From Chamaecyparis obtusa (Eukaryota; Streptophyta; Pinopsida; Cupressales; Cupressaceae): a stretch of DNA of 64,000 nt. The stretch covers positions 62,001 to 126,000 of the forward strand of contig BSBK01006384.1 in assembly GCA_027943335.1 (NCBI GenBank), read 5' to 3'. Within the stretch, counting starts at the first letter, position 1. The number at the start of each line of letters is the position of its first letter. Below the pieces are notes generated by a model that saw only the letters and a program-made list of their open reading frames with translations, ran no database searches and had not been told where the DNA came from. The position numbers and the translations under genes were made by a program. Shown here in pieces: positions 22,125 to 34,154 of the stretch.

Positions 22125-23007
22125 GTGCGCGAGGGTTTTTAAACCCTCACTTTTGTGCTTGCTCCTTCGCCTCTTGCTTGTCTGCTCTTTGTTCGTCACT
22201 TTTTTTTTTCATTCTAGTCTCGCCTCCTCCCTGGTCGTCATCAAATTCTTCATCTCCTAGGTAGGTGGTTTTTTCCTCCCCTCTTTTGAGTCTTAGATTA
22301 GGGTCTTTTTCTTTCGGGCTTCTTAGCTTGTCCTAGGTTTAGGGTTTGTGTCTTTTCAGCCTTTTTGGCCTTATCCTTAGCTCTAGGTTGCTTAGAGTCA
22401 GCCTTTTTGGGCCTTGTGGATTGTCAAAGTAGTAACCTTACATCCCCATGATGAGTTTGTGGTCAAACTCATCATTAGACTCATTTTCAAGTCTGACAGG
22501 GAAACCCTAGTTTTGGACCTTTGGGGTCCGAATCTTTCAGCAACTCGTGAGTCACCAAATCATCCAAGTGCTGACACCTTTCAATGTTTTGATGTTGTCA
22601 CACATTGAAAAAATTTTCACCTCTGTAACACCGAATTTAGACTTTGTTGTGTTCTTTGTTTTCAGTGTTTTTGGACATTTCGGCATTTTCACACGCTGAA
22701 AAAATTTGTCCCCGGGCCATCGAGCCTTTTCAGTTAGAACCCTTTCCTCGGCCTTTCAACCTTTGCAAGTATCTTGGCCTTTTTGACCTTTGGGTGTTCA
22801 TTACCTTTGAATACTCTAAAAGGGCCGATGAGTAATCAAGATAGCCTTTTTTTGCCCCTTTCGGAGGTCTAGTACCTCCAAAAGTCCGAAAGGCCAAAAT
22901 TAGTTTTATGGCCCCTTTTTAGCTCAAATTTTAGTAATGTACTTTATTTTTTGAATTTTTATTCCTCCTACTAGGTTACTAATCTATATTTCCTCCTATC
23001 TACAAGT

Positions 23008-25771
23008 ATGGCTAAGAAGGTAGTAGCATCACCAGCAATGAAGTATCAGTTCAAAGGATACCATCCATCGTCCAAGGTGAACGACTTGCACACATGAATA
23101 ACTAATATAGATATCGAGAATATGAGCTGGAATGAATACCTGAACAAGTGTGCTCAACTAGTGGGTTGTCTGGAGGACTACACTTCATTAGTCCATTTCT
23201 CTCTAGTGAATGCAGTAGCACACCTAGTCTCCATCCAATTGGCAGAATTGATCAACACACTGGCCAATAACTATGTGCCAGATGAGCGCATGCTTAAGAA
23301 CAACATTGGAGAAGTGGTCTTGGCTTGAGACCTGACAACATTGAAGATGTTTTCCATCTTCCCAAAGGGGTAGATAAGTTCTTTAATTTCAATATCAACA
23401 AACGAACGGATTTTTAAAATAAGGACATGTAGAGGGCTCATAACATTGTTAACAATGAGTACCTGATGCAACCATTGCCCAAGAATAGATTGGATAGATT
23501 TGATATGAGGAGAGGCTATATGAAAGAAGATATATAGGCAGCCATAAAAATGATTAGCAAGGTGTATGGGCTTCCCAAGTCCCACCAACTAGAGCCTTGG
23601 ATGATCTTCTTGATCCAAAAAATAAAAGAAAGGCAGACAAGGTTTGATATGGCAGCTATCCTAAGTGACCAACTGGACGAACAACTGATTTGGGTGAAAA
23701 CATACCCCCATTTCTACATGACATGCTATGTCATGTACTTACTAGCCATCAGGTTAGTATATCCAAGATTGACCAAAGTTGGAAACATCAGAGAACAAAA
23801 CACATGGCCATTCACTTTGTACCCTCAATTGGTGAGGAAAGATTTCTTCACACACAATAGCCCAGAGTTCAGAATAGTTAATGATGCCTTCATTTTTGCA
23901 ATCATACGCTCCATTGAGGGTGACTATGCTAAGAGGTTATCAATAAAAGCAGCAACTAAATTAAAGGCCATTGGGGCTTTCTATATACAATTTCATACAT
24001 TCAGGTGGTAGGAAGCACCTTAGCACCCAAGAAGCTCCCAAGGTACCCTTCTGATAAGGTAGTTCTACTGGAGATAGAAAGGCAGTTATCTGATACCCAT
24101 GAGCATATCAAGCACAAGAAGAAAAATTGCTGGGATTTTCCTATTTCCATCGGCCCCCACTATGTCCCAAACATGAAAGTCTACAAGTCTTTGACTGGAG
24201 AATGGAATGAATTCCCACTATCAACCTACAATCTAGTGAGGCCTCACTTTGACCCCATTGGTACCTATAGCCACATAATGGGAAGACACTACATTCATGA
24301 GTTACATATTGAAGACCATTGGGCTAATTATGTGGATGTTTATAGGTAAGAGTCCATGACTATTGCTAGATGAGTCTAGAGCTGGCACAAGGTGCACTTT
24401 TGTTGAAGATTCTGTAGAAGGTGGTAGATGCTGACTCGGATAAAATTTTGGATTCCATATACAATACATACAAGGTGTTCACAAGGGCCATTTTAAATGT
24501 AGAAGTGGGTCGAGATGAGAATGACAGGATGGATTTCAAAGCCCGGTGTGTGATCAAGCTAACTAAATCCTAGATTGCTCATCCTTTCCCAATGTAACTG
24601 CTTCCCATGAAGCAACTCCTAGAGAAATCCTCTCATGAAAAGAAGGGAGAAAAGATACTGAAACCACATTCAAAGAGGTTGCTCCTTTGAAGCTAGAAAC
24701 TATGTATTGACATGAGTGCCCCACCGCATATGGTCCTGCCACACATTCCAAGAAAATTAAAACCAAGATGACCAGAAGTATTGCACCACCAGAGGCACCT
24801 TCACCTAGCAACCAAGATTCTCCAAGCTTGGAGAAGAGAACAAAATTCAAGATCATAGGGCCCAAGCTATCCAGAGTGATCAAGGGTCATGTGTACAAGA
24901 GGAAGAGAGGCTCAATGCTCACACATATGGATACCTTGGTGGAGGATGAGGAAGATGTTTTGGATGAAGTTCCCCTTAGTAGGAGGACTTGGTCTACGGG
25001 ATTCTTGAGGAAAAGAAGGATAATGGATGATGATCCTAAGGATGATGAAGGGGCTACATAGGGAGAGCCAATAAATTTAGATGCCCTCGGTGATGATGAG
25101 TTCAACATCACATATTTTGTAGGGTTGCATGGTTTCAAGGAGTCTGAGCAACAAGCTCCTATGTAGTTTACTAGTCTTTTTAGTGGCATAGGAGAAGGTC
25201 TACAACAAGGACGTCAAGGACAAGAAGATATTGAGATGACCAAGACCCAAGTGGAAATTGTAGAGCCAAAAAAGGACTCTTCTATTATGGTCACATCAAA
25301 AGAAGATGGAGCTAAATAGGTCCCATTGGATTCATCTATTCCACCTTCGCCTCCACCATGGCCTTTAACTCCTCCTATAGTTCCACTTCAGGAGCTTCCC
25401 ACTACCCCACTTTCCACTCCCGTAAAGAACACTTTGTTACCTCAGCAACCTTCTTCATCCCATGTTCCCCTCTCAACTGTACCTCCACTAGCCCATTCAA
25501 CCACTCCCCTTGTATCTCCTATGCCTCCCCCACTCAATATTCCTCCCCAAGAAAGTCAAGAGGAAATAAGGACATAACACTTAGCAACCTCTTCTGCATT
25601 GGCTGCTCCCTATGAGCCATTGAATACATTCTCAAAGCCCACATGGTTTACCAAAGAAGTGAAGCCGAGGGTCAGAGTATACACTGATGATGAGGTTGAC
25701 ATGACCACGCTTGGGCATGCTTTCCACCAAATGGCACCAGTTCCCCAAGCAAGGAGAATGTCTTATGTAAC
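23008..25771 (+). pseudogene. LORF-A, copy 2, N-terminal two thirds
   Basis: Same start (MAKKVVASPAMKYQFKGY) as copy 1, and in frame through MSWNEYLNKCAQ and SLVHFSLVNAV, where copy 1 has lost a base. It has its own single-base losses near 23330 and 24000. Its stops at TAG 24367, TAG 24415 and TAG 25164 are CAG in copy 1. The acidic segment is shortened by about 270 bp. The frame is cut at RRMSYVT by insertion of element D at 25772. Comparing it with copy 1 shows that an intact ORF existed, apart from four stop sites shared by both copies. Confidence 0.8.
25767..25771. repeat. Target-site duplication of element D (left)
   Basis: GTAAC here and at 32536-32540. The uninterrupted site in the other LTR (around 11729) has a single GTAAC. 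Confidence 0.95.
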
Positions 25772-26109
25772 TGTTACCCAAATTTCCCATCCTATGCAAT
25801 TTGGCCTGGTCTGCTTTGTCTGGCATTTTTAATCCTGTGTTAGCCCCCTCAAGAATTTCCATGATTATATGCCTTTTTATTTATTTAGTTCTCTCATTTG
25901 AAGGCCATTAAAAAATTCAAGGGTGACCGTTTAAACCCCATAATCTCCTAAAATACCCGTGGCCCATCCTAATTTAATATTTACCCTTTCGGGCCACTTA
26001 ACCACAAAACCTACATGCTAATATTATTTTATTTCCTAAGTTTCCTACATCCTAGCCTTTAATATTTCCCCGGGCCCAGTTCTCGGTCACAGTTAAATCC
26101 AATGGTTAT

Positions 26110-26830
26110 CGCATAATCGCATGGGATCTTCCGATCCCATGTGATCATGTGACAACTGTTGATATGGTATCAACATCATAGCAGTTGTTGGTGGGTCCTT
26201 CATGCCACATCGTAATGACATGCCAGTTTCCTATTGGTCACTACGGGATGACTCTGCAGTGGACCTGAAGTGTAAGGTAGGCCCCCGGTGGAATAAGATC
26301 TATGGTCTGCACATGGTCGCATGGAATCTTCTAATTCCATGCGATCATGCGATAGCCGTTAGATCTGCTTTATTGCTAAGTCTCTAGTAGTGGGTCCTCG
26401 AGTGGTGATGTGTTCATTTTTTAGTAGTTGGTCGAGTGATGATAGGGTTGTAAGTGGGTCTGATGGTCAGTGGTTCTGCAGAGGTGCCAGTTGATCCAAG
26501 ATCAATGGCTGGCACATGATCTTGTGGGATCTTTCGATCCCATGTGATCATGCAACAGTCGTTCGATCCTCCAAGTGTTTGGACCGAAGTTGTCATAGGT
26601 CCGGCCAATGTGCACATTTCTTATTGGCTGCTAGGCAAAATAGTTGGCACTTATTAGTGGGTCCAGTTGTCAGAGGATCCGTAAAGTTGATGAAGATCTA
26701 CGGTTGGTGTGTGATCACAAGGGATCTTCTAAGCCCTTGCGATCATGCGACCACCATCCAATGTAGAGTCAAGACTCTTTCTTAAGTGAGGTGCCAGTCA
26801 TGCTAAAGTGTTCACTTCTCATTGGCTCAA
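26110..26830 (+). repeat. Array of four ~200-bp units in LTR D (copy 1)
   Basis: Each unit carries a core like CATGGGATCTTCCGATCCC followed by TGATCATG. Cores start near 26119, 26319, 26521 and 26717. Three of the units also carry a pyrimidine-ATTGG box (26233, 26623, 26821), an inverted CCAAT box. The units are diverged but keep spacing and core symmetry, suggesting protein-binding sites in the upstream promoter. Confidence 0.75.
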
Positions 26831-27234
26831 AAAATTTATGTCTTTAGGACAGTTGCAGTTGGGAGGATGATTAGAAGATCTGATGGCCATCTCCTATGAT
26901 TTCTCAGGGGACCATATTGATTTTCTCACACCGAAGAAACACTGAAAAGGTGGCACCACCTATGGCCTTTTCTACTTCAAAATACAAATCAAACCTGAAT
27001 CAGATTTTGAGCATTCATAGCAAGGCTGACTTGCAGAGAAGTAGTTGGATCAAGGTTTTTGTTTGTAGGCAATTTCAGTACAGGGATGGGCACACAAAGA
27101 CATATCTGATCGGTTGGGATATTTTCATGAACATTTATGATTAGAAATGATAGGTTTAGGGTTGGATTATTTTATGAAGATTTATGTAACCCTAATGAGA
27201 TTTTTGCTCCTACCTGTGTGCAAAAGAGGAGATG

Positions 27235-27245
27235 TATATAATTAA
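27235..27245 (+). promoter_or_regulatory. TATA-like box of LTR D
   Basis: TATATAATTAA, identical at 31996-32006 in the other LTR. It lies downstream of the repeat array. Confidence 0.5.
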
Positions 27246-28050
27246 TTTTTGGAGCTTTTAGAGCTCAGAGTTGACAATTGTAAAAAGAAGGATTGTCTTT
27301 CTCAGAATTTATCTATGGCATTCTTTCTGCCCTTTGATTTTTTTAGTTTGTAACTTTCATTAATGGTTCAGATATTGCAAGGTACTTTGTGACATTTTTC
27401 ATGTCCCTATGCTTTCTTGTCTGAGTTGTCTCTTAATGAATTGAGTATTTGAATGTTTTTTAGTGATATCTTAGGGTTCTTGATCCCTCTTTCTTTCTGT
27501 AGTCTATGTGTATTCCTGTGAATGATTTGATTTGAATGCTCTTGTGGGTATACTTCAACCCCTAGCAATCTGTCTCATTCTTATACCCAATTGCAGAGGT
27601 GAATGTCTGTTTACAGGTTATAGTTTGTGTCTAAGACCTTAGGAGTGCTATTGCCTTGTGAAATTCTCTCTTTCCCTGCATAGCATCTCTCTATTGCAGA
27701 CCCTTCTATGAAATATTGATACAGGCCTATTCAATGAGATGTGATCTCCTAGACCTAAGCTTATGTACTGATTTCATCCTCTATACTATGATTCATACCA
27801 TATTTTTGGTGTATCACCTAGTAGGTAGTTTCCTTTTAGTTATTTCCCTTTCATCATTCCTTCTATCCCTTTTCCCTTCAAGCTTTACTTTCCTATTAGA
27901 AGTAAACTAAGGTGATTATCCAAGAGGAACCAACCTAGAATCTGGAGCTCTCATCTCAATTAGCATAGGTCCCACACCTGGATATGATTCCCATGTTATA
28001 CTAGGTTATCAAGACCAAGAGAGCTTGAAACAGGGTGCAAACTTAGTGTA

Positions 28051-28166
28051 TAACAATTCTGGCACACCCGATGGGACTAAGATCAGATTCAAATTCAAAA
28101 GACACCCCACCTTGGGCGTAACAATTCTGGCATGCCCAGTGGGACTAAGATCAGATTCAAATTCTA
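28051..28166 (+). repeat. Primer-site region of element D, tandemly duplicated (68-bp period)
   Basis: TAACAATTCTGGCACACCCG at 28051 (spanning the LTR end) recurs as TAACAATTCTGGCATGCCCA at 28119, each followed by GGGACTAAGATCAGATTC. Each copy contains a TGGCAYRCCC-type candidate PBS. The tRNA was not identified. Confidence 0.7.
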
Positions 28167-28325
28167 AATATGTTATCTCTGATATGCTGATAACGTACTA
28201 CAAACCTAGAAGAGGTCATTTTGCTACATATTTGGTGACTCTGGAGGTCTACTGGTTTCAAAGATCAAGTACTAGTATGTTTCAAATCTTTCATATTCAA
28301 ATTCTAGCTAATTGCATGAGTATAC

Positions 28326-30090
28326 ATGTCAATTTATTATGGAAAGTCAGGTTACTCACCATCCTATTATGAGAACAATGCTCAACGGGCTAGTTATCAG
28401 CCTTATCAAAGCCACCTAAAGCCTACTTTTACCCCAAGCTTTCATACTATACAAGGCCATCAATATATATGACATGCCCCAAATGATTTTGCCCTTGTAC
28501 AAGACTATGAGCAGGCCCTCCAACAAGAGGGATCATGGGCACAAATGGTACAACAAAATATGCAAAGCCAGCTACCTCACCATGCTTACCACCCACCCCC
28601 CCGGCTTCTCAGCCTAATTGGTAGCAAATTCATAGCTCAAACTGGATGAAAGAGTAGAAAAGACAAAGAATATACTGCTTGATTTGATTAAGCAAGTGTC
28701 TAAGATCAAAGAGTAGTAGGAGATGGAGGCTCAAATTTATGAACAGGGGCTAGTTCCTTACCAAGTGGTGGAGGCTCTTGTTGATGAGCAACAAATAAAA
28801 AAATTTCAAGAAGAGATCAATCGTCGAGCTAATGTTGAGTCAGCAAGGCTGAGATCACAAATTGCTGAACAAAAGGCTCCTAAACCTAAGATCCCAAGCT
28901 AGAAGACCCATTTGTCTATGACTTCTATGTCTTCCCCTGAGCCCTCTCAATTTCACATCCCAAGTTTTAAGGCAAAAAGTTCTTTCCAAGAGCCTATACT
29001 TAAGATTCAGTCTACCACTCTGCAAGAGCAGTCTGTACAAGAAAGTCATTCATCTCAAGAGGCCCCTCTAGTCTCTCAAGATGATCAAGTGTTGTGGATA
29101 CCCCAATGGACTCTACCTCCTGATTGTCAGATGCCAAGTCTTTTCAAAGATGCTAGTCTAGTATCTAAGCAAGGACCTATGGTAAATGAGCTTTCATGTG
29201 ATGAGGAGGAGATGAGGTCTAAGGTATCAATGTTGAGTGATGATTGTGATAGGGTGAGCCAGCAAAGTGAAGAAATGGAGTTCGATGCTCAGTCTGAGCT
29301 CTTGGTTGGTTTGTTTGATGAGCTGCCCCTCTTTTTTGATGATGAAGGAGAGACCATGCCATTACCTATGGCTGAGGGTCAATCAAAAAAAAAATTTCAC
29401 CATCCATAGGAGGTTGATATAGAGGAGGATGCCTTGTCCTTGTTTGATGACCTACCTAGTTTTGTGGAGCAAGATGATAAAGTTATGGAAGAGTTTTTCC
29501 AAGAAAAGAACATAGAAAAAAACCTTGAAGAGTGTGATTTTTCAAACATCATGGAGGTTTTTTGTGACAAATTAAATGATGAATACCTATTTCTTGAAGT
29601 GGAGATTCAAAGTTGTGTGCCTATGGAAAGAGGCCTAGTTTTGAATTGCTCTCTTTCTCAGGGGCTGCTACATGAGCAAGGGGTGGAGCCAATTCTTGAT
29701 CTTCAGGATATTAACAACTTTGATGAGCTCTTTGCCTATTTAAAAGAAGAGGATGAAATTCCCCTGACCATAGATGATGAGTTGACATGGCTATCCATAA
29801 TAGAAGGCAACCATGAAGATAAAAAAGAAACCATCAAGGAAAGTCCTGCATTTAGACTTTCAAGAGGTTGCCCTATCAGATACTTGGCCTAGAAGGAGTT
29901 TACTGAGACATCTCCACATGATCAAATTGAGGTGAGTAAACTTGATCCTATTTTTGTAGAGGCAGTTCACCATTGTTTGATAAATCTTTATATGCCTCAT
30001 ATCTTTATAGCTATCCTTATGCACTCAATGCAAAATATCCTAATGAGGAAGGGTAGTTATTTCAGCCTACCAGTGAATGGCTTTGTTTGA
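28326..30090 (+). pseudogene. Orphan ORF of element D (about 588 codons, decayed)
   Basis: ATG at 28326 (MSIYYGKSGYSPSYYE) opens a Tyr/Gln/Pro-rich N-terminus. The frame shifts by one base at the C-run near 28602-28609 and then continues in one frame to TGA at 30088. It next shows a charged helical part (VDEQQIKKFQEEINRR), a Ser/Gln-rich stretch, and a strongly acidic C-terminal half (for example FDELPLFFDDEGE, SLFDDLPSF). In-frame stops are mostly TAG (28635, 28714, 28717, 28900, 29407, 29890). There is no zinc knuckle, protease or polymerase motif. It could be a highly diverged Gag or an unrelated protein; I do not recognise it. Confidence 0.6.
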
Positions 30091-30331
30091 CCAGTTTTCT
30101 ACACTCGTTAGTTTAGTTTAGGATAGTTTTCTTGCTTTTTGTCCCTATTTTCTAGTTAGTTTTCCCTGTTTTCCAAGAAGTGCTCGGGCACATGTTTTTT
30201 GGTTCCTCTGGTTCCAAGTCTGCCTCTCTGTCAGAAAGTCTTGTTTCAGAGATGACTCCATGCCCAATGGATTATGTTAAGGCCACTGATCTAATGTCTA
30301 GTAGGCTGACATATAGCAGAAATCATGAAAA

Positions 30332-32535
30332 TGTTACCCAAATTTCCCATCCTATGCAATTTGGCTTGGTCTGCTCTGTCTGGCATTTTTAATCCTGTGT
30401 TAGCCCCCTCAAGAATTTCCATGATTATATACCTTTTCAATTGTTTAGTTCTCTGGTTTGAAGGCCATTAAAAAATTCAAGGGTGACCATTTAAACCCCA
30501 TAATCTCCTAAAATACCTGTGGCCCATCCTAATTTAATATTTACCCTTTCGGGCCACTTAACCACAAAACCCACGTGCTAATATTATTTTATTTCCTAAG
30601 TTTCCTATGTCCTGACCTTTAATATTTCCCCGGGCCTAGTTCTCAGTCACAGTTAGATCCAACAGTTATTGCATAATCTCATGGGATCTTCTGATCCCAT
30701 GTGATCATGGAACAACCATTGATACGGTATCAGCATCGCAGCAGCTGTTGGTGGGTCCTTCATGCCATGTCGTAATGACATGCTAGTTTCCTATTGGTCA
30801 CTATGGGATGACTCTGCAGTGGACCCAAAGTGTAAGGTAGGACCTCGGTGGAATAAGATCTATGGTTGGTGCATGGCTGCATGGAATCTTCTGATTCCAT
30901 GTAATCATGTGATAGCCGTTAGATCTTCTTTATTGCTAAGTCTTTGGTGGTGGGTCCTTAGGTGGTGACATGTTCATTTTTTAGTGGCCGACTGGGTGAT
31001 GACAAGGCTATCAGTGGGTCTAATGGTCAATGGTCAGTGGTTCTAAAGAGGCACCAGTTGATCCAAGATCAATGGTTGGTGCATGATCTCATGGGATCTT
31101 TCGATCCCATGCGATCATGCGACAGCTGTTCGATCCTCCCGGTGTTTGGACCGACATTGTCATGGGTCTAGCTAATGTGCACATTTCTTATTGGCTGCTA
31201 GGAAAAATAGTTGGCACTTATCAGTGGGTTTGGTTGTCAGAGGATTTGCAAAGTTGATGAAGATCTACAGTTGTCATGTGATTGCAAGGGATCTTCTAAG
31301 CCCTTGCGATCATGCAACCACTATCTGATGCAGAGTTAGGATTCTTTCTTAAGTGAGGTGTCAGTCATGTTGAAGTGTTCACTTCTCATTGGTTCTGACC
31401 GATGAGTTGGTGCTTGACTTTTCAAAGGGTCTACTGATCATGCCAAAGATGATCTGGGTCATTCATCTGCCGGGAAAAATAGATATCAACAGTCACATTT
31501 CAAATTGGACCAGCTGGCCGTTGATTTTAAAATTTAAATGTTTTCTTGCCAGTCTCTTACTGTCAGTTGAATGCGACTGTGGGTAGCTCAAAAAATTTAT
31601 GTCTTTAGGACAATAGCAGTTGGGAGGATGATTAGAAGATTTGATGGCCATCTCCTACGATTTCTCAGGGGACCATATTGATTTTCTCACACCGAAGAAA
31701 CACTGAAAAGGTGGCACCACCTATGGCCTTTTGTACTTCAAAATACAAATCAAACCTAAATCAGATTTTGAGCATTCATAGCAAGGCCGACTTACAGAGA
31801 AGTAGTTGGATCAAGGCTTTTGTTTGCAAGCAATTTTAGTACAGGGATGGGCACGCAAAGACATATCTGATTGGTTGGGATATTTTCATGAACATTTATG
31901 ATCAGAAATGACAGGTTTAGGGTTGGATTATTTTATGGAGATTTATGTAACCCTAATGAGATTTTTGCTCCTACCTGTGTGCAATAGAGGAGATGTATAT
32001 AATTAATTTTTGGAGCTTTTAGAGCTCAGAGTTGACAATTGTAAAAAGAAGGATTTTCTTTCTCAGAATTTATCTATGGTGAATGTCTGTTTGCAGGTTA
32101 TAGTTTGTGTCTAAGTTCTTAGGAGTGCTATTGCCTTGTGAAATTCTCTCTTTCCCTGCATAGCATCTCTCTATTGCAGACCCTTCTATCAAATATTGAT
32201 GCAGGCCTATTCAATCAATTGTGATCTCCTAGACCTAAGCTTATGTACTGATTTCATCCTCTATACTATGATTCATACCATATTTTTGGTGTATCACCTA
32301 GTAGGTAGTTTTCTTTCATTTATTTCCCTTTCATCATTCCTTCTATCCCTTTTCCCTTCAAGATTTACTTTCCTATTAGAAGCAAACTAAGGTGATTATC
32401 CAAGAGGAACTAACCTAGAATCTAGAGGTCTCATCTTAGTTAGCATAGGTCCGACACCTGGAGATGATTTCCATGTTATACTAGGTTATCAAGACCAAGA
32501 GAGGTTGAAATAGGATGCAAACTTAGTGTATAACA
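30332..32535 (+). repeat. 3' LTR of element D
   Basis: 2204 bp, same termini as 25772-28055. The four repeat cores lie at 30679, 30879, 31089 and 31284. It is preceded by a modest purine run (gcagaaatcatgaaaa) that may serve as polypurine tract. Confidence 0.93.
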
Positions 32536-32540
32536 GTAAC
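32536..32540. repeat. Target-site duplication of element D (right)
   Basis: GTAAC, identical to 25767-25771. Confidence 0.95.
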
Positions 32541-33565
32541 ACACGACCAAATGGGGAGGTGGAAAGTGTAGGTGGATGTTCCTATGATGGTTGTTGGTGT
32601 AAATGAGATCACTCTAGATGATTATGTGTTGGAGGATGTAGACTTGGGGGAACCAACTAGGGAAGGTACCAAAACCTTGGCCACTTTGGGCTTGAAGCAC
32701 GCTCTAGGCTTCATGAATAAAGATGAGGAAAGGATAAAAGTTCTGGAAGAGAAAAATGAAGCTATGAAGAAATTCATTCTGAAGACAGTGGGTCCAATTG
32801 ACCCTAATAACCCCGAAGCCTCATTAAAGGAAATTTTAGAGAAGAAGGGGAATATAGATAGAAATGTTCCACATTCTTTTGTACAGGCTTGTGCTGAGTG
32901 GAAGCAGGATTTTGAGCAGTTTGCTAGCTTATCTCTTAGGAGGATCCTAAGGCCCTTTCAAAACATTTTGGTGTGAATAACTTCTTTAGTGGAGATCATG
33001 AGTGAAGAAAATGGTGTAGAAGAGACCATCCTCAACTGGCAAAAAGTGTTGGATGAGCTAATGATGATAAGAAAGCAATGCTTCCAAGGTTCGATGAAGA
33101 TATATGAAGGGAGGAATTGGATAATTTTGAAGAATGGATCCAATAGATAGCAGCAGCATTGGCCATATTTGAAAAGATTCTCAAGAGGTTGAACAAGAGA
33201 AGGGATGATAGTACACTTTTTGCAAAGGAGTTGCAGGAATTCTGTGAGGGTTTGGATCTAGATTTGTTTGATGAAGATGATGATAAAACTATGCATTTAG
33301 TAAATGACATCATCAATTAGTACCTAGGCATATTTTGAGGGGTGAAATCCAAGAAGACCTCCAACAAATGTTCTACCAAAAAGAGGAAATTCAAAAAATG
33401 CTATCTCAAGAGGAAGAAATAAAGGCTTTTGAAAAGGAATTGATTAACTTCAAAGATAGGCAAAAAGAGATCCTTCAAGGGATCAAGATCTTGAACTTTG
33501 ATGAGGTGCTAGAGATAGTAGATAGGTTCAAGAAAGTACATCCAAAAGTTCCTCCCAGCTAGTGA
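32541..33565 (+). pseudogene. LORF-A, copy 2, C-terminal third
   Basis: Continues LORF-A after element D. It is homologous to 11734-12761 and reads VNEITLDDYVLEDVDLGE, IDPNNPEASLKEILEKK and EILQGIKILNFDEVLEIV. CAG at 32917 is TAG in copy 1. A one-base difference near 33345 and a small deletion near 33110 shift frame. It ends at TAG 33560 / TGA 33563, where copy 1 ends at TGA 12759. Confidence 0.8.
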
Positions 33566-34137
33566 GCCTCCAGTTCAAAACCTGCCAAATTTTGTGTACA
33601 AGAAATTTAGTTTTGACACAGCCAATTTTGTAGTGCCTGATTTTCGGCATTTCGGCCATAAGGAGTTTTTGGCCACCAACAAGTCTGAAATTTTGGAGAT
33701 AAAGGACTTGGTACTTAGTCAATTTTGGGTCTTGACTTTTTTGGACCAACTATCGAGATTTGGGCATTTTTTGGCATGTCCGAAAGTTAACTCCAGTTAT
33801 CTCAGAGATCACTTTCTAGTCATCTAGGCTTTCTTTTTGGGATCTTTTGTGCATGATTTTGGGATCTCTTTCAGTTTGGTCCACGTGGAGAAGCTGGAAC
33901 CAAGGGTCAAGGGCGCAAACATGAAGATTATCCAGTGCATGCACAAGTTCTAGCTCCATTTTTGAGTCATTTAATGCATAATTTGTTTAAATCTTTGTAA
34001 TGCACAAGGATTAATTCCATGCTAGGATAGTTTAGCTAAGCTTTAGAAGTAGTTTCTTTAATGCAAGCTTTAGTTTAGATTTACTTTCAAGTTTTAGTTA
34101 CAACTAAACCCTAGCTGTGAAAATAAGAACCCAACTC

Positions 34138-34154
34138 TATAAATTGTAATAAAA
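34138..34154 (+). promoter_or_regulatory. TATA box 2 / AATAAA signal of LTR A, second copy
   Basis: CTATAAATTGTAATAAAACA, one change from 13345-13361. Confidence 0.45.

Larger units (their letters stand above)
25772..28055 (+). repeat. 5' LTR of element D
   Basis: 2284 bp, TGTTACCC to TATAACA. It contains four ~200-bp units each with a GATC-rich palindrome (26119, 26319, 26521, 26717) and a TATA-like TATATAATTAA at 27235. It has about 270 bp (27318-27598) missing from the other LTR and lacks about 190 bp present there (31395-31590). Confidence 0.93.
25772..32535 (+). mobile_element. Element D: non-autonomous LTR retrotransposon (LARD-like) nested in LTR A
   Basis: LTRs are 25772-28055 and 30332-32535 (TGTTACCC...TATAACA), with a perfect GTAAC duplication on each side. 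The 2.28-kb interior has a primer-site region and one decayed ORF without any gag, protease, RT or integrase motif. It depends on another element for movement. By eye its LTRs differ less than those of A, as expected for a later insertion. A filled site and an empty site (LTR A1) are both in this window. Confidence 0.93.

Noticed and set aside
26110..26830. CRISPR-like array
   Set aside because: The units are ~200 bp, diverged and in an LTR; there are no short identical repeats with unique spacers.
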